A stretch of DNA of 64,000 nucleotides from Rugalucina vietnamica (GCA_964017185.1 OZ024872.1:62551817-62615816); one strand, 5' to 3'. Shown: positions 1 to 59,571, counted from the stretch's first letter. Translations and numbers: made by a program. Notes: generated from the sequence alone by a model not told the origin.

Positions 1-1460
1 GATATTTAGTAACGTTTAAAACTTCCAAATATTTTTTATGTTCGAAACTGGCAAAAGTTATGTAGCATCTGGCGTGTGATGAATCATTCAATCTTGCATG
101 CCAATTTTGAATAAACGAATCTGTTACTCTTTGTTTAAAAATACTTAGAAATATTTCTATATCACCTACTCCTTGCGCGTCCCAAACGTTCATAAATCCC
201 AATCAACTTAACAAATCTCTTACGCACGATGCCCAATTTTGTTTTTGAGGTTGCTGTACTAAGTCATTCAGCATCATTTCATATACTTGTTTAATATATT
301 TGGTTCCGTCACAGCAAATAATCTTAAACCAATACTTTATTATAGCTACAAATCGCCTTGATTGGTAATTTATTCTACCTAAATCACCGAATATAAAGTC
401 ATTTTGTGTTGTTTGTAATTTTTGCAAAATTGCATATGAACAGTTTCAATGGATGTTGCTTTGTGAAAACCCCAAACTTCGCTTCCATAATTTAGGATTG
501 GCGTTACTAATTTATCAAACAACTGAAGTGAGTGCGAAGGCGGCAGTGATGTAAAATTGTATAAATATTTATTTAATGTAAACACTGCTTTCAATGCTTG
601 CCCTGACAGTGTTTTCTGTGTCTCAAAACTTGATCAACCTGTAGTAAATACCACTCCTAGATAACAAAATTTACTGACAATTTCAATGTATTCATTTTTG
701 TAAGTGAAATTTAATGCATTTGGCAAAATGCCACCTTTCCTCAATACCATAATTTTAGTTTTGCTAGTATTGACTGTTAACTTCCACCTTGTGCAGTACT
801 CTTCAAGAACTAATAAAGATTTTTGCAGATCCTCAGGTGTTTTACCAAACAGAATAATGTCGTCAGCATACAACAATATGCTTATATTAATCATGCCAAT
901 GTTTATACCTGATATACCATTTACATCTAATTCCGCTTCTAAATCGTTAATATACATAGCGAATAAGAATGGCGACAGACATTCACCCTGGCAAACTCCA
1001 ATTTTCAATCGAAAGGGTTACTAAGACTATTATTATACTTTACTCTTGATCTAACATTACAGTAGATTGATTTTATTATATTTAACATTTTACCCCTTAC
1101 TCCTAACCTAATTAGCTTAAACCACAGAACATCACGAACTACATAATCAAATGCTTTCGTGAAGTCAACGAAAGCGCAATACAACTGGAAGTCATTGTTG
1201 AGACAATGCGTTATCAGGTTATTCAAAATAAAGATATTGTCAGTCGTACTCATGCCTTTACAAAACCCCACTTGTGCTTCTACATAAATGCTATAATTGT
1301 CTGCCCATGTATTTAATCTATTATTTAGAATACGAGTGAAAAGTTTACCGATAATGCTTAGCAGCGTAATACCCCTATAATTCGATGCCTCATTTCTATC
1401 CCCTTTTTTGAAAATTGGTATTATATGACCCTCCGCCCATCGTTCTGGAAAATAATATAA
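1..1460 (-). mobile_element. Decayed non-LTR retrotransposon (LINE) reverse transcriptase
   Basis: Read on the minus strand from about 1460 down to 1, broken conceptual segments give IIPIFKKGDRNEASNYRGIT, a FVDFTKAFD motif (RT domain 2 type), GVCQGECLSPFLFAMYINDL, and the catalytic YADDIILF. A C-terminal part follows with PILNYGSEVWGFHKA and QNDFIFGDLGRINYQSRRF. Stops and frame changes interrupt it near 1005, 630 and 400, so it is dead. It enters the window mid-element and its 5' part ends near 1460. I call it only a LINE of a CR1/RTE-like kind; the clade cannot be fixed from these fragments. Confidence 0.88.
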
Positions 1461-1823
1461 GTGTGCCAGTTAATTAGTATTGATCAATAGTTTACTTTTC
1501 AAAAGCAAATCTTGAGTGAGGTTATCTCTTATTTTGACAAGCATGATTAAATAATTCGGTATTAAAGTAATGTGAGACAGAGTGAAAAGAAATTTACTAA
1601 GTTGTCTCTGGTAAAAGTGAATCCTGAAATATGGAAATTGAGGAAAGAACAATTTAAGCTGAAAAGCAAATTTATAATACAGAGAAAATATTAAAAGTGT
1701 TATACCTGTGCTTAAATGTGCCCTCATAGCATGCCAAGGACCACTTAAAAAGTGCCCTTTTGCTTGCCATCGCGCGCTAAAAGTGCCCTTTTGACATGTT
1801 GCTGCGCGTTAAAAAGTACCCAA
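1461..1823. other. AT-rich non-coding stretch with short GTGCCCTTTT repeats
   Basis: No gene seen. Around 1745-1815, AAAAGTGCCCTTTT-type units are repeated two or three times. The same unit recurs near 22818-22875, just outside element E2, so it is a dispersed short repeat. Confidence 0.4.
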
Positions 1824-2036
1824 TGTCATTTAAATATCAAAATTAAAATTATGGTTTTCTCAGAAATCACTGGGTTTGGAAACTATTGCAGCCTGAGACC
1901 TGAAACTTTGCAGATGCAGACAACTTATGAAGTCAATAAAGGTTTGTGAGTATTCAAGGTCAAGGTCATTTCATGATGACTTAATACTCCAAGATCAGGC
2001 TTCAGGTGAGCGTTCTCAGGACCAATGGTCCTCTGG
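1824..2036 (+). mobile_element. 3' end fragment of AGCTCACC Helitron-like element
   Basis: Nearly identical to the last ~210 bp of the full copy ending at 22421: the GGTCAAGGTCATTTCATG segment, then TTCAGGTGAGCG, the hairpin AGGACCAATGGTCCT and the CTGG end. The 5' part is missing. Confidence 0.85.
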
Positions 2037-3237
2037 TTCACTTTTTTATGGAAAAAAATTCACTGACCTCAGTCATCACATACAAAAATAGTTCTCAGAA
2101 ACAGTGAGTGCAAGAAGAAAAAAAATCAACTTAAAGTATATTTCCTAGTGTGTGATAAAGGTTTTTCGCAGATGTTTTGCAACTGTTTGAATTTATCCAA
2201 AATGTTTTCTTGGCACAGTTGAGCATTTATTTTAAAATCGGTTGACAAATATAAAATTTATGGTCAAAAACATTTTTGAATAGGGATTTTCTGTACAAAA
2301 ATCTCATGTAAGGGAGGTAAATATTTTCCCCGCAAAAATGTAAATCCTTAGTATTTTAAAATGATTGTTTGAAATCATTTTTAAATAACACATATAACTT
2401 ACTATACTTGAGGCTAAATCTTCATGATCAAGTAAAAATTTTCGAAAAGTACATGTATCAGTTTTTGCTATCATTGATTTTTACCTCCCTTGTCAATGCA
2501 AAATCCCTATTCAAAATTCATTTTTGGGTTAAAACATTATCAGTTGACTGATTTTCAAAATTTTTGCAGGTCGAATTAGGACAAACTAAGACTGAGATTT
2601 TTACATCAAAACACTTTGTCTATTGTCATCTATACAAAATTTTTTACAAAAGTTACAATTTGCTAAGTCAATTATGACATACATGTATGCAATGTTAAAC
2701 TAATCATTTAAGCAACACAGATAATGTAACAAGTTATTCTCAAAAGAAGTTTGTTAAGGCTAGAGGGTCCCTTGTCAAGACTTAGTGTTCCTTTAATTTG
2801 TCACATGTTATGACTAGCCAATCTAAATCTAAAGAAGGCCATGAGTTTCCTCAACTTCTTTTTCAAGGCTACAAACCTTGAGATGAAACAACTTTCGGCG
2901 ACTTTATTTTGCCAAATCTACATGTAGTCGCGATGATGTAGATAAGGGCTTTGGAAATATTGCCAAAATCAGCATGTCCAGGGACAAGTTACAGCTGTAC
3001 TAATACCAGCTAAGCAATTCATAATGTCAAACATCTCAACATATGTACGACAACTTTTTATGAAAAATTTGTCATGTGCTAATAAGCTCTTATGCTTTCC
3101 TTCATTAACCAAAATTTTCAAGAAAACACATCAAAACATTGGATGTAACCACAGTTATTTTTTTTTTTTTTTTGCAAGTTGCTTGTCCAGCTCGGACAGT
3201 TAGTTCTTAAAAATACACTAACTTGTCTTGTATTCAC
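2037..3237. other. Intronic or intergenic AT-rich DNA
   Basis: No coding segment, RNA gene or recognisable element. There is a T-run near 3160-3175. CCCTATTCAAAA and related words appear in both orientations near 2278 and 2505, which hints at a degenerate inverted repeat. Confidence 0.4.
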
Positions 3238-3294
3238 AGGATAAATTTTAGTCTCAACAGAGTTGAGCCTGAAAAGAGGATTATAACCTCGGAG
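3238..3294. repeat. Fragment of TTATAA-type MITE
   Basis: Carries ATAAATTTTAGTCTCAACAG, GTTGAGC and a TATAACC end, matching the right end of the intact copies at 5989-6195 and 52137-52363. Confidence 0.6.
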
Positions 3295-3375
3295 TCTGGC
3301 ATTGTTTGTTTAGCCTGAACAACATGCCTCTAGATTACATGTATAAAACATGCTTTCAAAAACCTGGCACTGATG

Positions 3376-3601
3376 TGAGCCGCGCCGTGAGAAAACTGGT
3401 CTTTGGTGTGTCCGACCAGGTCCTACACAAACCGGCCTGTACAGTCACAGAAAAGGGCTAGAATCTTGAAATTTTTGAATTAAACATGAAGGGGATTGTA
3501 CTATCCGAGTAGCGAAAATAAAGGCGCTGATCTACTGCACAGCTGATCTGCGTCTTTGTTTTCTCATAGGCAAAAATCCGGTTTTCTCATGGTGTGGCTC
3601 A
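3376..3601 (+). mobile_element. Palindromic TGAGCC MITE, copy A
   Basis: Starts TGAGCCGCGCCGTGAGAAAA and ends with the inverted GGTTTTCTCATGGTGTGGCTCA pattern (outer part). The centre is the GCGAAAA...GATC...TTTGTTTTC palindrome, partly decayed. It belongs to the CCGG-type terminus subgroup. Confidence 0.9.
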
Positions 3602-4237
3602 TATGTTCTAGCTTTTCAATACTTTACCTGGCAATTCATGATTGGGATATTTGGAACACTATGGCACCTTTCAAGAATATTAGAAAGTCATGATAGAGTA
3701 AGCCTCTAAGCTTATCAGCAATCAATATGTGATACACCTGTCTGTCAGGATTATTATTAAATGCAGGAGAAAGACACTTTATGTGAAAACTTATCTGAGT
3801 TTATCACCTGGTTTCCCTGGAATCTGCCTTTTTTGGCAAAGACAAGGGCTGAAATAATATGGGTCAACCATAACTGTGGTCTTGGCACTGGTCAGATTGC
3901 ATGAATATAATAGGTGATTGCTTCCAATCAATAGCAGCATGTTTTCTCATGACAAGCTTCTTGTAAATCTGAGTACAACAAAAACACTGGAAGAGCCATC
4001 ATTTTTTATCAGACCTAAGCTGGACATATTTCAAGGGATATAGAACTGCAAAACCTGCCAGTATACATACAGGGGAGATTATATTTTATGTGCACCCAGC
4101 TCATGCTATGATCATTCTGGGTGTACAGTATGCTCTCAGTATGATTAAAGCTTTCTCTACTCATTGGTGGCTTAGGACCAAAGGCTTTGACATGCCAACA
4201 TTTGTAACTATGGTCCCTCAGCAGCAGGGAATAGTTA

Positions 4238-4346
4238 CCCAGCGGGCACATGACGTCATAATGACGTCATATCAACGTCGATGCGATGTCATGACGTCGC
4301 ATCGACGTCGATCTGACATCATTATGACGTCATGTGCCTGCTGGGT
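4238..4346. mobile_element. Short palindromic MITE with TGACGTCA cores
   Basis: Ends are CAGCGGGCACATGACGTC and the inverted GACGTCATGTGCCTGCTGGG. The interior is almost entirely GACGTC/ACGTCGA words arranged symmetrically, with three perfect TGACGTCA octamers. About 109 bp; non-coding. Confidence 0.8.
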
Positions 4347-4889
4347 AGACTTTAATCCAGCATAACCCCTGATAAAGCCCTCACACTGCAGGGACCTTTG
4401 GTAAAATCATGACTATTCTCCTTTACAATCTTACACTGCCCGCTGCCTATATAACACAAAGCCCAGGTGTTTCCTTCACACTGCCAGATCTTCTTCATCC
4501 TGTGGTAAAATTAAATCTGGTCTAGGTGTCTCACTTTCCCCTTGCCTAGGGCTGGGGCCCTTGATTACAATTGGCTGATTCATAAGCCTTGCAGGAAATA
4601 AAACATAATAAAGTACCTAGCTATGGTAGTTTAGATTTGCTCAGAACTGCAAAGTTGTAGAAGCTCAACCAATAACTTGAACAAAATATGCATCATGTTT
4701 GTTGGTACCTGTTACAACAGTAATGAGGTGCCATGATTAAGTCATAAGAATGACATAAAAAGAATATGGACCAGATGTTATAGTTTGTTGCCTCTGATGA
4801 TCATGTTCTTGCTAAACAAGCAACATGAGATTTTACATCTGGTGTGTTCATTGCGATCTCCCCACGGCGAGAGCACATATATAATTGAA

Positions 4890-5130
4890 CAGAGCTGGAA
4901 TCTTGTTGTTAATCAACCACCAACTTCCGGTTGTACTTAATTGGACGAGGCAGCTCTGATTGGGTCACACTAAATACCGCATGCCGGCTCGGGTATGAAA
5001 GCTCATGTTGAACCGAGCTGCCAGAATCTTTTCAGTCTGTGGATATCTCCGTGGGTTCATACGTTATCAATCATTGAAAATAGTGCTGAGAGATTGCAAG
5101 CGTTTTGAAAACGCTTATACTTGTTTGTAT
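4890..5130 (+). repeat. Interspersed repeat with GAGCTGC/GAGAGATTGCAAGC blocks
   Basis: Shares ordered blocks (ACCACCAACTTCCGGTTGTA, CATGCCG, ACCGAGCTGCCAGAATC, GAGAGATTGCAAGCGTTTTG, GCTTATACTTG) with 14160-14420 on the same strand and 12745-12895 on the other. The family is unknown to me. TATATAATT-like words near the left end are suggestive of promoter sequence but prove nothing. Confidence 0.6.
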
Positions 5131-5339
5131 AAATATTTTTAAACAGTCTTCTGATTCAGTGAGAGTCATTATGGAAAAAGAATGAAAGCTTGGTACAAAC
5201 TGCCTCCAAGAGGTTTGCCTAGGAACTATGTGGTTAAAGAACTGAAAATCTAGATAAGACCTCCACTTTTTATCATGTATGGAGGAACATGGACTCAAAA
5301 CTAATATTTAGGCCCTGAAATACATGTACATAGTATAAG

Positions 5340-5740
5340 AATCTTACATGAGTGTCAGGTATGGATAGACAAATCTGTCCCGAGGGTCACATTTTGGCAT
5401 CACGAGGCTCGCCGAGGGACAGATTTGTCTATCCATACCTGACACGAATGAAGGATTCTTTTTCTTGCACGCCGTAATGCGGTGAAACTTCATTCTCATA
5501 CTATTTACCTAGAAAAATGCTACAATGGCGGTGTCTGCCATTCTGTATTAAAACGTTTTGACGTCATTGTGACGTGTGCGCTTAGTGACGAAATTACGTG
5601 ACATCCTATACAACCAGTGTTAAAAAAGAACATTTGAGCGCAGTGTGCGACCGGGGTGAGATAACGAGGGTGAGATAAGAATTTCTCACATGGGTAAAAT
5701 GTAGGATTTCTCTATCTGGTGTGCAAGAATATTTTATGTG
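5340..5740. repeat. Interspersed repeat with 30-bp perfect hairpin
   Basis: Contains a hairpin at 5352-5445 (arms 5352-5381 and 5416-5445), then CAATGGCGG, repeated GACGTCA/GACGTG words, GTGAGATAA repeats and a CTGGTGTGCAAGAA end. The same family occurs inverted at 63600-63905. It ends about 25 bp before the first visible exon. Confidence 0.7.
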
Positions 5741-5764
5741 ACACAATCTCTTGTTTCATTTCAG

Positions 5765-52990
<47,226 letters not shown>

Positions 52991-54036
52991 ACACTCACCG
53001 GGGTGTCAGAAGAGTCACAGAACATAGTGGCGTTGTTTCATGCTTCATAGTATACAAATGGGATCTGACTGAAAGATGTTGATCATTATCATTGATCATT
53101 GGTTTCTTCGGACTCGGTTGAGCTGATGTGTGTATTTCCTTGATGATTGTGCGATAATTAATTGTCAGAGCTTCTTTCACCATAAGAGCCTTATTGTGGG
53201 TGCCCATTTGAATTGTATCCATTCGGCAATTCTAAATAAGTACCCACATTACATTTTTTATGGAGAATTGATAATATCTTTCAATTGTCAACAGTTACAC
53301 ACACTTCATTGACTCAAAACGGCCATATCTTTTGATAGGTATTTTACACATTATATGGACTGGAGGCAGCCAAAATGACTTGACTATTCTTTTGAAAAGA
53401 TATGGCATATGATTTGTATGTGATGTTAAGAGTTTTATAATATTGATAGAAAAGTACAAGAAGATTTAATATAGATATGACAATCTGAGACTGTAGGCTG
53501 GTTATCTTAGTTCTTTGAAAATTTGGATACTTATGTCATTAGGACTTTCGTATAATGCGGGAAACAGGGAAAACTACTGTTGGAAAAAAAGTAACCACGT
53601 AAAAACAGTCATTCTCAAAATTTTTTGTAACTACTGAAAAATTGAGTCATTTATCATTTATATCTCCATCACTTGTCCATACTTAAAAGGAATGAATGTG
53701 ATTTCTTATATTTTAAAAGATGTGATTTAGGAATTGTCTCATCTAGGTTTTCTTTTTCTTAAATGCATACAAGTGCTTTATTTAAATACTGCAATTATTA
53801 AGTAGCTATAGGATGCGACCTGCTGTTTACATCAACCAATACCTCATTTTATTTTATTATTTGTTCTGGTCCATGAGAAAATATGCCTTGTGCCATAAGG
53901 GGACTGGTAAGGTTTGTAGCCATGCAGCCTGATCAGCCATTTGTGTTGTTTGATACCCAGAAATGGATCTATTTATTGGAAACATTCAGTTTAAGAAAAA
54001 GCTGCCATGTGTTTTTGCACTGCTGCAGGTGATATA
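52991..54036 (+). other. Probable PYG 3' UTR and downstream DNA
   Basis: No coding signal. A small inverted pair (TTGTGGGTGCCC with AAGTACCCACAT, 53165-53250) resembles the ATTGTGGGTAC MITE. The UTR end cannot be placed from sequence alone. Confidence 0.45.
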
Positions 54037-54272
54037 TGAGCCGCCTCGTGGGAAAACCAACAATCTGCATATGCGAAAACAAAGGCGCAGATCAGCTTCG
54101 CGGTAACCGCGAAGCTGATCAGCGCCTTTATTTTCGCTACTCGGATAGTACAATTCCTCTTCTACTTAAATCCAAAATTTCAAGCTTCTAGCCTGCTTCT
54201 GTGCTTGTACAGGCCGGTTTGTGTCGGACATGTTCGGAAACCACATTGTTGGTTTTCCGACGAGGTAACCCA
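54037..54272 (-). mobile_element. Palindromic TGAGCC MITE, copy O
   Basis: Intact left end TGAGCCGCCTCGTGGGAAAA and central palindrome AGCTTCGCGGTAACCGCGAA; right end changed to GAGGTAACCCA. Confidence 0.92.
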
Positions 54273-55183
54273 TATTTGACAAATGGATTTTCCCATCATG
54301 ATCATTTGGGTGAGTCCACTTTCATTTTTAGGGGCGTCAGGAGTGATTTTCAATTTTCATATAATTTTTTGATGATAATCCTCTTAGCAAACAGAATAGC
54401 CACAGATGGGACGCCATGTTCTGCGACGTCACATCTGTGGCAATACTGTTTGCCTATGTCCCATAAAAAGGATGCCAGGCTTAAATGAGTTCAGTAAGAG
54501 AAGGGTGTTGAGATTCAATCCTATATGATATACAGATATACAGAGACATTTATACCATATTACATGGGTTCTTCCTGCAGTTCAAGCAAAACAAAAGAAA
54601 AGCCTACACTGGTAGTATAATATCCATAATTTTGATTCCAAAATTGGTATCTACTGGTTGTCTCTTTGCTGGTTCCAGTCTTTTATAGACACATTTTCTT
54701 ATGGAGGAACTAACTTATTTTTACCATGTGGTTCATATCATGTGCAAACTCACTTTTCCAGTATACACAGTTTGGGGTAGGTGTAAGTTTAATATATTTT
54801 GGGCATTTTTATGCCATTTGCCTATGGACCTGTCATTAGCTCAAAGCATATTAAAGAGCTAGAATTTGTTTTCCATTTATGTTTGTTAACAATGCTGATC
54901 TGGTGTTTTGTCTGTTTGAGAATAGTCTTCTTTTTTCCATACAGTATTTGAGGTAAATCTGTAGTAATCAATGCCACCACAGCCTTTATTTCAAAAAGAA
55001 GTTGATTGAAAAAAAATCATTCATGAAATCCAAATAGATAGCGAAATACATCTTTTCTAATTGTTTTGGATAATATTGTTTTAGAGCCAAAAACTGGCCC
55101 ATGAAATTTTCACCAGTATACAGAACTATTGCATCTGCTTATTCTAGACTTTTTTTTTTTACGATCAGCTTAATGGTATTAAA
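54273..55183. other. Non-coding DNA with a small hairpin
   Basis: The hairpin at 54388-54453 has arms GCAAACAGAATAGCCACAGA and its near-inverse, around a GACGTCA word. No gene seen. Confidence 0.45.
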
Positions 55184-55419
55184 TGAGCCGCCCCATGGGA
55201 AAACCAACAATCTGCATATGCGAAAACAAAGACGCAGATCAGCTTCGCGGTAACCGCGAAGCTGATCAGCGCCTTTGTTTTCGCTACTCGGATAGTACAA
55301 TTCCTCCTCTACTTAACTCCAAAATTTCGAGCTTCTAGCCTGCTTCTGTAGCTGTACAGGTTGGTTTGTGTCGGACCTGTTAAGAAACCACATTGTTGGT
55401 TTTCCCACGAGGCGGCTCA
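55184..55419 (-). mobile_element. Palindromic TGAGCC MITE, copy P
   Basis: Complete; TGAGCCGCCCCATGGGAAAA to GAGGCGGCTCA with a perfect central palindrome. Very similar to copy G. Confidence 0.95.
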
Positions 55420-55865
55420 AATGTGATATTGAACTGCATTGAGAATGTATATGTACTTATTTACATGAGAGAGATATATATAATAGTATATGAACTAGTT
55501 TATATTAGGCAAATATGCAAAGTCTGAACAAAGAAGATGAGATTGTCAATGTGCTTTTAAAGTGAAATGTTATAATAATGTGAAATATTATTGCATTTAC
55601 TTGTGTGATAGAGAGGCCCATACATTTATGCCAGTATGTCTCGATATAAGGACACAAAGCTTTAACACACAAACCAGAAAGTTTTGTAAGCTTTAATGAT
55701 ACAGATCAAGGGTTAAAGGTCATGCATGCATACTGAAATCTGCATTCAACATATACATGGTTCTGTATGATTCCATGCAAGAATGTGTTAGGATTTTTTA
55801 ATTCTCATTTTTCATATGTATTTGTATGGTCATCTTCACATATATAAACCTATATCAGTAATATT
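55420..55865. other. AT-rich intergenic DNA
   Basis: I see no gene or repeat here. Confidence 0.4.
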
Positions 55866-56101
55866 TGAGCCGCGAAGAGAGAAAACTGGTCTTCAGGGTT
55901 TCGACCAGGTCTGACACAAACCGGGCTATACAAGCACAGAAGATGACTAGAAACTGGAAATTTTGGATTTAGAAAGTAGAGGAATTGTAATATCTGTGTA
56001 GCATAAACAAAGGCAGTGATCAGCTTCACAGTTACTGCAAAGCTGATCAGCATCTTTGATTTCGCCTAGGCAAAAATCCGGTTTTCTCACAACATGGCTC
56101 A
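55866..56101 (+). mobile_element. Palindromic TGAGCC MITE, copy Q
   Basis: CCGG-type: TGAGCCGCGAAGAGAGAAAA to ACAACATGGCTCA; palindrome AGCTTCACAGTTACTGCAAA. Opposite orientation to copy R, 128 bp away. Confidence 0.92.
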
Positions 56102-56229
56102 TTTGAATCCAACCATAAAAGTATATAGACTGTTAAGGGTGTAAATTTCTTTACTTGCATTATATTATGTTGTTGATCCTACTTTCAATAATCAACCCTT
56201 CAGTTTTTCCAAATTGACCAAAAGCAAAG

Positions 56230-56466
56230 TGAGCCGCATCGTGAGAAAACCGGATTTTTGCCTAGGCGAAAACAAAGGCGCAGATCAGTTTCGCGGTAAC
56301 CACGAAGCTGATCAGCGCCTTTGTTTTCGCTACTCGGATAGTACAATTCCTCTTCTACTTAAATCCGAAATTTCAAGCTTCTAGCCTGCTTCTGAGCTTG
56401 TACAGCCCGGTTTGTGTCGGACCTGGTCGGAAATCCCGAAGACCGGTTTTCTCGCGTCGCGGCTCA
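56230..56466 (-). mobile_element. Palindromic TGAGCC MITE, copy R
   Basis: The best CCGG-type copy: TGAGCCGCATCGTGAGAAAA to GCGTCGCGGCTCA, palindrome AGTTTCGCGGTAACCACGAA. Confidence 0.95.
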
Positions 56467-57630
56467 AGTCATGTTTGTTGCCGGTTTTCTGACCTTCCAA
56501 ATGTTTTCTTGCTCAAGGTCTGACCGCTTATGCATTTAGGGTAAAATGTTGGTACTTGACTCATCATATTGTCCCAAATGTTGTCTATAAGGACAATCTA
56601 TACTTATAAGATAAATTTGTGCATTTATATGAAACAACCACATACATGTATATTCATTTTTGGTCTAGAAGTATGCCAGAAACACACATGCAATTGTTAT
56701 TGGCCTTAGCTTGTAGAATTCCAAACATTTTATCTTATAGAATTTTCCTTTAGCTCATTGCCAGGAACAATTCTCCCTTACTTCTCAATTAGTAGCATAA
56801 ATCTAAGACACTCATACAATTTAAGATCCATAGCGTTGATTTTTTCCAATGCTCCAATGTCAGCTGTCAGGCAATGCAGTCCCTTATTCGACTGTGCACC
56901 TAAGAGTAGTCTGACTTAAATCTTCATTGTTTGCAAGGGGATATTTGTCCGACTCTCCAAGCTTAGCTATCATCCATTTAGCCATTTTACAACAAATATG
57001 ATGCAAACACACTTGTTTAAAATGCACTTGTTTAAAATGTTATAACTTACGTTTGAATTATTTAGAAAATCTGTTAATAAGATTAAGACATATACAGATT
57101 TAATTTTTTTCATTTTAGGAATGTTATATCATTAAAATCAATTTGCCATTTGGCTTTTAAGTAAACATGAAATTACAATTTTTTACGTATACCATCTCAT
57201 GAAATATCAACATTTTGATTTTCCTATGACTTTCAGGTTAAAAAATCCTTTTCCATGCTCAACTTAGTTGAGCATAAAATTTAAACTGCTCTATCATAAA
57301 TGTCAAAAAATTTAAATCCTACTATTAAAATTGCCAGCAGTTATGGTCATTTATGAGCAAGATTATGTTCATGCTGTTCAATTGAGAATTATATGTTTTG
57401 AATGCCTTTGGAACCTCAAGTTGTGTTATCTTAAAACATGACTCATATGCATACTAACATACACAATTGAATTAACAAAGAACTACAAGTGTCATAGCAA
57501 CAGAGAAGTGAGTTGAATATTCTGTCATTCTTGACAGAGGCTAGTTTTGGCAAGTTATTGGTGCAACAAAATAGTGCTATTATAATACTGGCCTGGGGTT
57601 TTGATAGATCACTCAAAATTATACAATTTT
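56467..57630. other. AT-rich intergenic DNA with a TTATAA MITE fragment
   Basis: 57240-57375 carries CATGCTCAACTTAGTTGAGC and CATTTATGAGCAAGATTATG, a decayed TTATAA-type MITE. No gene. Confidence 0.45.
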
Positions 57631-57846
57631 GGCGCTATACCGGAAAGCCAACAATGCAAAAACGAAGACGCAGATCAGCTGTGCAGTCACTGCACAGCTG
57701 ATCAGCGCCTTCGTTTTCGCTACATGGATAGGACAATCCCTCTTCTTAAAACTGAAATTTCAAGCTTCTAGCCTTTGTCAGTGACTGTGCAGGCTGGTTT
57801 GTCGAGCCTGGTAAGAATCTAAAATTGTTGGTTTTCATGCAAAGAT
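57631..57846 (-). mobile_element. Palindromic TGAGCC MITE, copy S (decayed ends)
   Basis: AAAGCCAACAATGCAAAAAC, palindrome AGCTGTGCAGTCACTGCACA, right end AAATTGTTGGTTTTCATGC. The termini proper are lost. Confidence 0.75.
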
Positions 57847-58181
57847 CCAGTCAGTGTGTCATAAACACAAAATATTATGTCAGTACTGTGCATGTTGACC
57901 TGATGTCAGTTACTTCAAGCTTCACATTTATTTTGATGTTTTACAAACTGAACACAGTAAATGGGTATTTTAACGTCAAAGCTAGTGAATATGCTAGTGA
58001 AAGCATATTCTGCAAAATAGTAAATCCGTTTTTTGGATGATCTTTCAAAATTTTGGCCAGTGTTTATCAAAACAAACAGTAGTTTATCACTTTGATTTTA
58101 AATGCAGCAAAAAGCTTGCATATTTGGAATTCAGTGCCAATTCTTTTGAATGCTGAATTTCACTTAGATGTTTTCCTTATT

Positions 58182-58417
58182 TGAGCCGCCTCATTGGAAA
58201 ACCAACAATGTGGTTTTTGAGCAGGTCCGACACAAATCGGACTGTACAGTCACAGAAGACAGCTAAAAGCTTGAAATTTTGGATTTAAGAAGAAGAGGGA
58301 TTGCACTTTCCGAGTAGCGAAAACAAAGGCGCTGATCAGCTTCGCGGTTACCGCGAAGCTGATCTGTGCCTTTGTTTTCGCCTATGCAAGTTGTTGGTTT
58401 TCTCATAAGGCGGCTCA
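58182..58417 (+). mobile_element. Palindromic TGAGCC MITE, copy T
   Basis: Complete; TGAGCCGCCTCATTGGAAAA to AGGCGGCTCA with AGCTTCGCGGTTACCGCGAA intact. Confidence 0.94.
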
Positions 58418-59268
58418 ATTTTGTAGTTTCACTTTTGTTATTATTTGTACCCACTAGGGACTGTTTACTTAGTCATTATAAATTAATAACAAGATAAAAT
58501 TTGCAGGCTTGGTTTATTTTCATTTAAAACCAATTTCGTTCTGTTAAAAAACTATTAAAAAGGATGAGACTTTGAATTGTCAGAAAAGTAGGTCTACCCC
58601 AAAGGGCTGTCAAGAAGCCTGTATGATATAGCATTTGAGCTCCTTACTTTGAAAAGCAGAGATCACAAGTTCTATCTATGGTTGTAAACCAAGAGCTTGT
58701 GCCTTAGCATCCCTGTCAATAGTTATTATGTTCCAGGGACATTTACCTAACATTAGGATGTGCTTGAAAATATAACCACAAATATTTAAGGCTTATGTGT
58801 GGTATGACTTGAAACCACTTTTCCTTGGCAGACCTCGGCCTTCTGAGCAGCTAACCAGAAATCACATGGTCAGTAGGTTGTAAGTTTTGCCTTGAGGCAT
58901 ACGGAACACATCTATTTCTGAGGCCTCAATGGGCGGGGCCCTGAAGATTTAATTTTATCATTGAAAAGTGTAGTGGTGCAACTAAGGAAAGTCTGTCTTC
59001 ACTATTGAAGTTGTGAGAAGTTTTTGTTATGATTTAGATTTTGATGTGTGATGAAATACTTGATGTGCAGAGTTAACAGCTAAGGTCATGTCTGGACAGT
59101 CACTTATCCTAGCCACACTGTTCCAGAGGCAGATTACCAATACTTCATGCACATCTTTTCACCAACACTAAATTCTCTTCTTGAGCCAGTAGAAGAGGTG
59201 GAATTGTGACTTGGTCATACAAAGCTTCATGAAGGAAATGTGTTGATCATGAACATCATATACATCTG
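58418..59268. other. Intergenic DNA
   Basis: No coding or repeat signal that I can support. Confidence 0.4.
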
Positions 59269-59571
59269 GGGCTAGTAACTAAAAAGCATCGTAAATTCCC
59301 AAACTTACGACATACTTACGATGGTCTTAAGATCACCATCTTAAAATTTACGCCATTGGTGTTCCAGTTGCTCTGAGCTATCGTAACTTTTTGGAATCTA
59401 AGGTGCAAGTTCGCAAGAAAAGACGACGCTAAGGTCGGCTTAAGTTGAACGTAAAGTTATGATGCTGTTATCACCGTAACTTGAGGTCATTTTCCATAGT
59501 CCCTAAGAGATACATGTACTTAAGTTGGTCGTAAGTTGATCTTAAGCTTAAGATGGCTTTGAGTTACCAAC
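59269..59571. mobile_element. GGGGCTAGTAACT MITE
   Basis: The ends GGGGCTAGTAACT and AGTTACCAACCCC are imperfect inverted repeats. The interior is full of symmetric CTTACGA, GTCTTAAG, CTTAAGTTG and CGTAAGTT words. About 303 bp, single copy in the window. Confidence 0.65.

Noticed and set aside
4890..5060. PYG promoter and first exon
   Set aside because: The TATATAATT-like word is tempting, but the block is an interspersed repeat with two more copies inside E1, and no N-terminal coding frame follows.
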